A stretch of DNA of 11,625 bases from CAYRSA01 sp964494845 (GTDB taxonomy: Bacteria > Patescibacteriota > Saccharimonadia > Saccharimonadales > JAGQNJ01). The position numbers were made by a program, and so were the translations under genes. The notes below the pieces were generated by a model. That model saw only the letters and a list, made by a program, of their open reading frames with translations, was not told the DNA's origin and did not search any database. Below are positions 11,443 through 11,625 of the stretch, piece after piece. Within the stretch, counting starts at the first letter, position 1. The number at the start of each line of letters is the position of its first letter. The DNA is taken from the NCBI GenBank assembly GCA_964494845.1, contig CAZBSC010000020.1, forward strand, positions 1 to 11,625, written 5' to 3'.

Positions 11443-11625
11443 TTATTTACGGAGGCCAACAGCTTTTTGTACTCTTTGAAGTGTATGGTTGGCTTTTTCG
11501 TTCATGGCTTTCTCTGACGACTTTAGTTTGCTAATCAATGCTTTTTCATCGACTTGTCCCAATTTTGTTTGAAAGTCAGTCAAAAACTCTCTTACGGCCT
11601 CTGCAACATCTTGTTTAAGTGGCCC
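11443..11625 (-). CDS. trpS: Tryptophanyl-tRNA synthetase, C-terminal end
   Basis: Sixty residues plus TAA, the 5' part lying outside the window. The translation GPLKQDVAEAVREFL, then a KL-rich helix, then NHTLQRVQKAVGL matches the conserved C terminus of bacterial TrpRS (a GDFK.D.AEAVV.FL-type helix and final ETL..V..AVGL). The catalytic HIGH and KMSKS motifs would be in the missing part, so the identification rests on the tail alone. It leads the operon with rluD, holB and the TPR gene. A tRNA-Trp gene, its substrate, lies at 2257-2331 but is unlinked transcriptionally. Confidence 0.85.
   Translation of the reverse strand, partial: GPLKQDVAEAVREFLTDFQTKLGQVDEKALISKLKSSEKAMNEKANHTLQRVQKAVGLRK

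Noticed and set aside
11442..11459. TTG at 11459 as start of the pseudouridine synthase
   Set aside because: It would overlap the trpS end and add six non-conserved residues; the ATG directly after the trpS stop fits the family N terminus.

Overview
The window reads as a compact, AT-rich bacterial genome fragment, most likely from Candidatus Patescibacteria (CPR), with Saccharibacteria as the best guess. This rests on the combination of a LysM-Rpf cell-wall enzyme, a pilin-like anchored protein, a short-repeat surface protein with a sorting signal, and tiny CxxC proteins. Phylum placement comes from remembered family patterns, not from a search. Standard code is used: TAA, TAG and TGA all end recognisable genes, and the only Trp tRNA has a CCA anticodon.

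Layout. Positions 1-2149 (minus strand) hold a tight run: P-loop kinase, YgjP-type metallopeptidase, and a PAS-HisKA sensor kinase cut by the window edge. A plus-strand tRNA-Trp follows, then a two-way terminator. Positions 2407-7264 are a cell-envelope block: a pilin-like membrane-anchored protein (-), a signal peptidase I with a large extra exported N-terminal region (+), a LysM-Rpf muralytic enzyme (-), and a repeat-rich surface protein with an LAxTG sorting signal (-). The last gene has an exact-consensus promoter and is interrupted by a 100-N assembly gap inside its 90-bp tandem repeats. Positions 7401-9022 hold ribosomal protein bL33 (-), then a plus-strand series: tRNA-Thr(TGT), a hairpin-rich spacer, tRNA-Tyr(GTA), two small CxxC proteins and tRNA-Thr(GGT). 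Positions 9036-11625 (-) are an information-processing operon: trpS (3' end only), an RluD-family pseudouridine synthase, a DNA polymerase III delta'-like subunit, and a TPR membrane protein.

How they fit together. The envelope block joins export (signal peptidase), surface display (LAxTG protein, pilin-like protein) and wall remodelling (LysM-Rpf), which would suit an organism living on the surface of another bacterium. The right-hand part is translation and replication housekeeping.

The less ordinary signals are: the signal peptidase architecture; the LADTG signal, which fits class E sortases; an in-register repeat array collapsed at the assembly gap; -10 boxes sitting 6-10 nt before several ATGs (possible leaderless mRNAs); and structured RNA around tRNA-Thr(TGT), including a copy of its 3' end exactly one tRNA length downstream.
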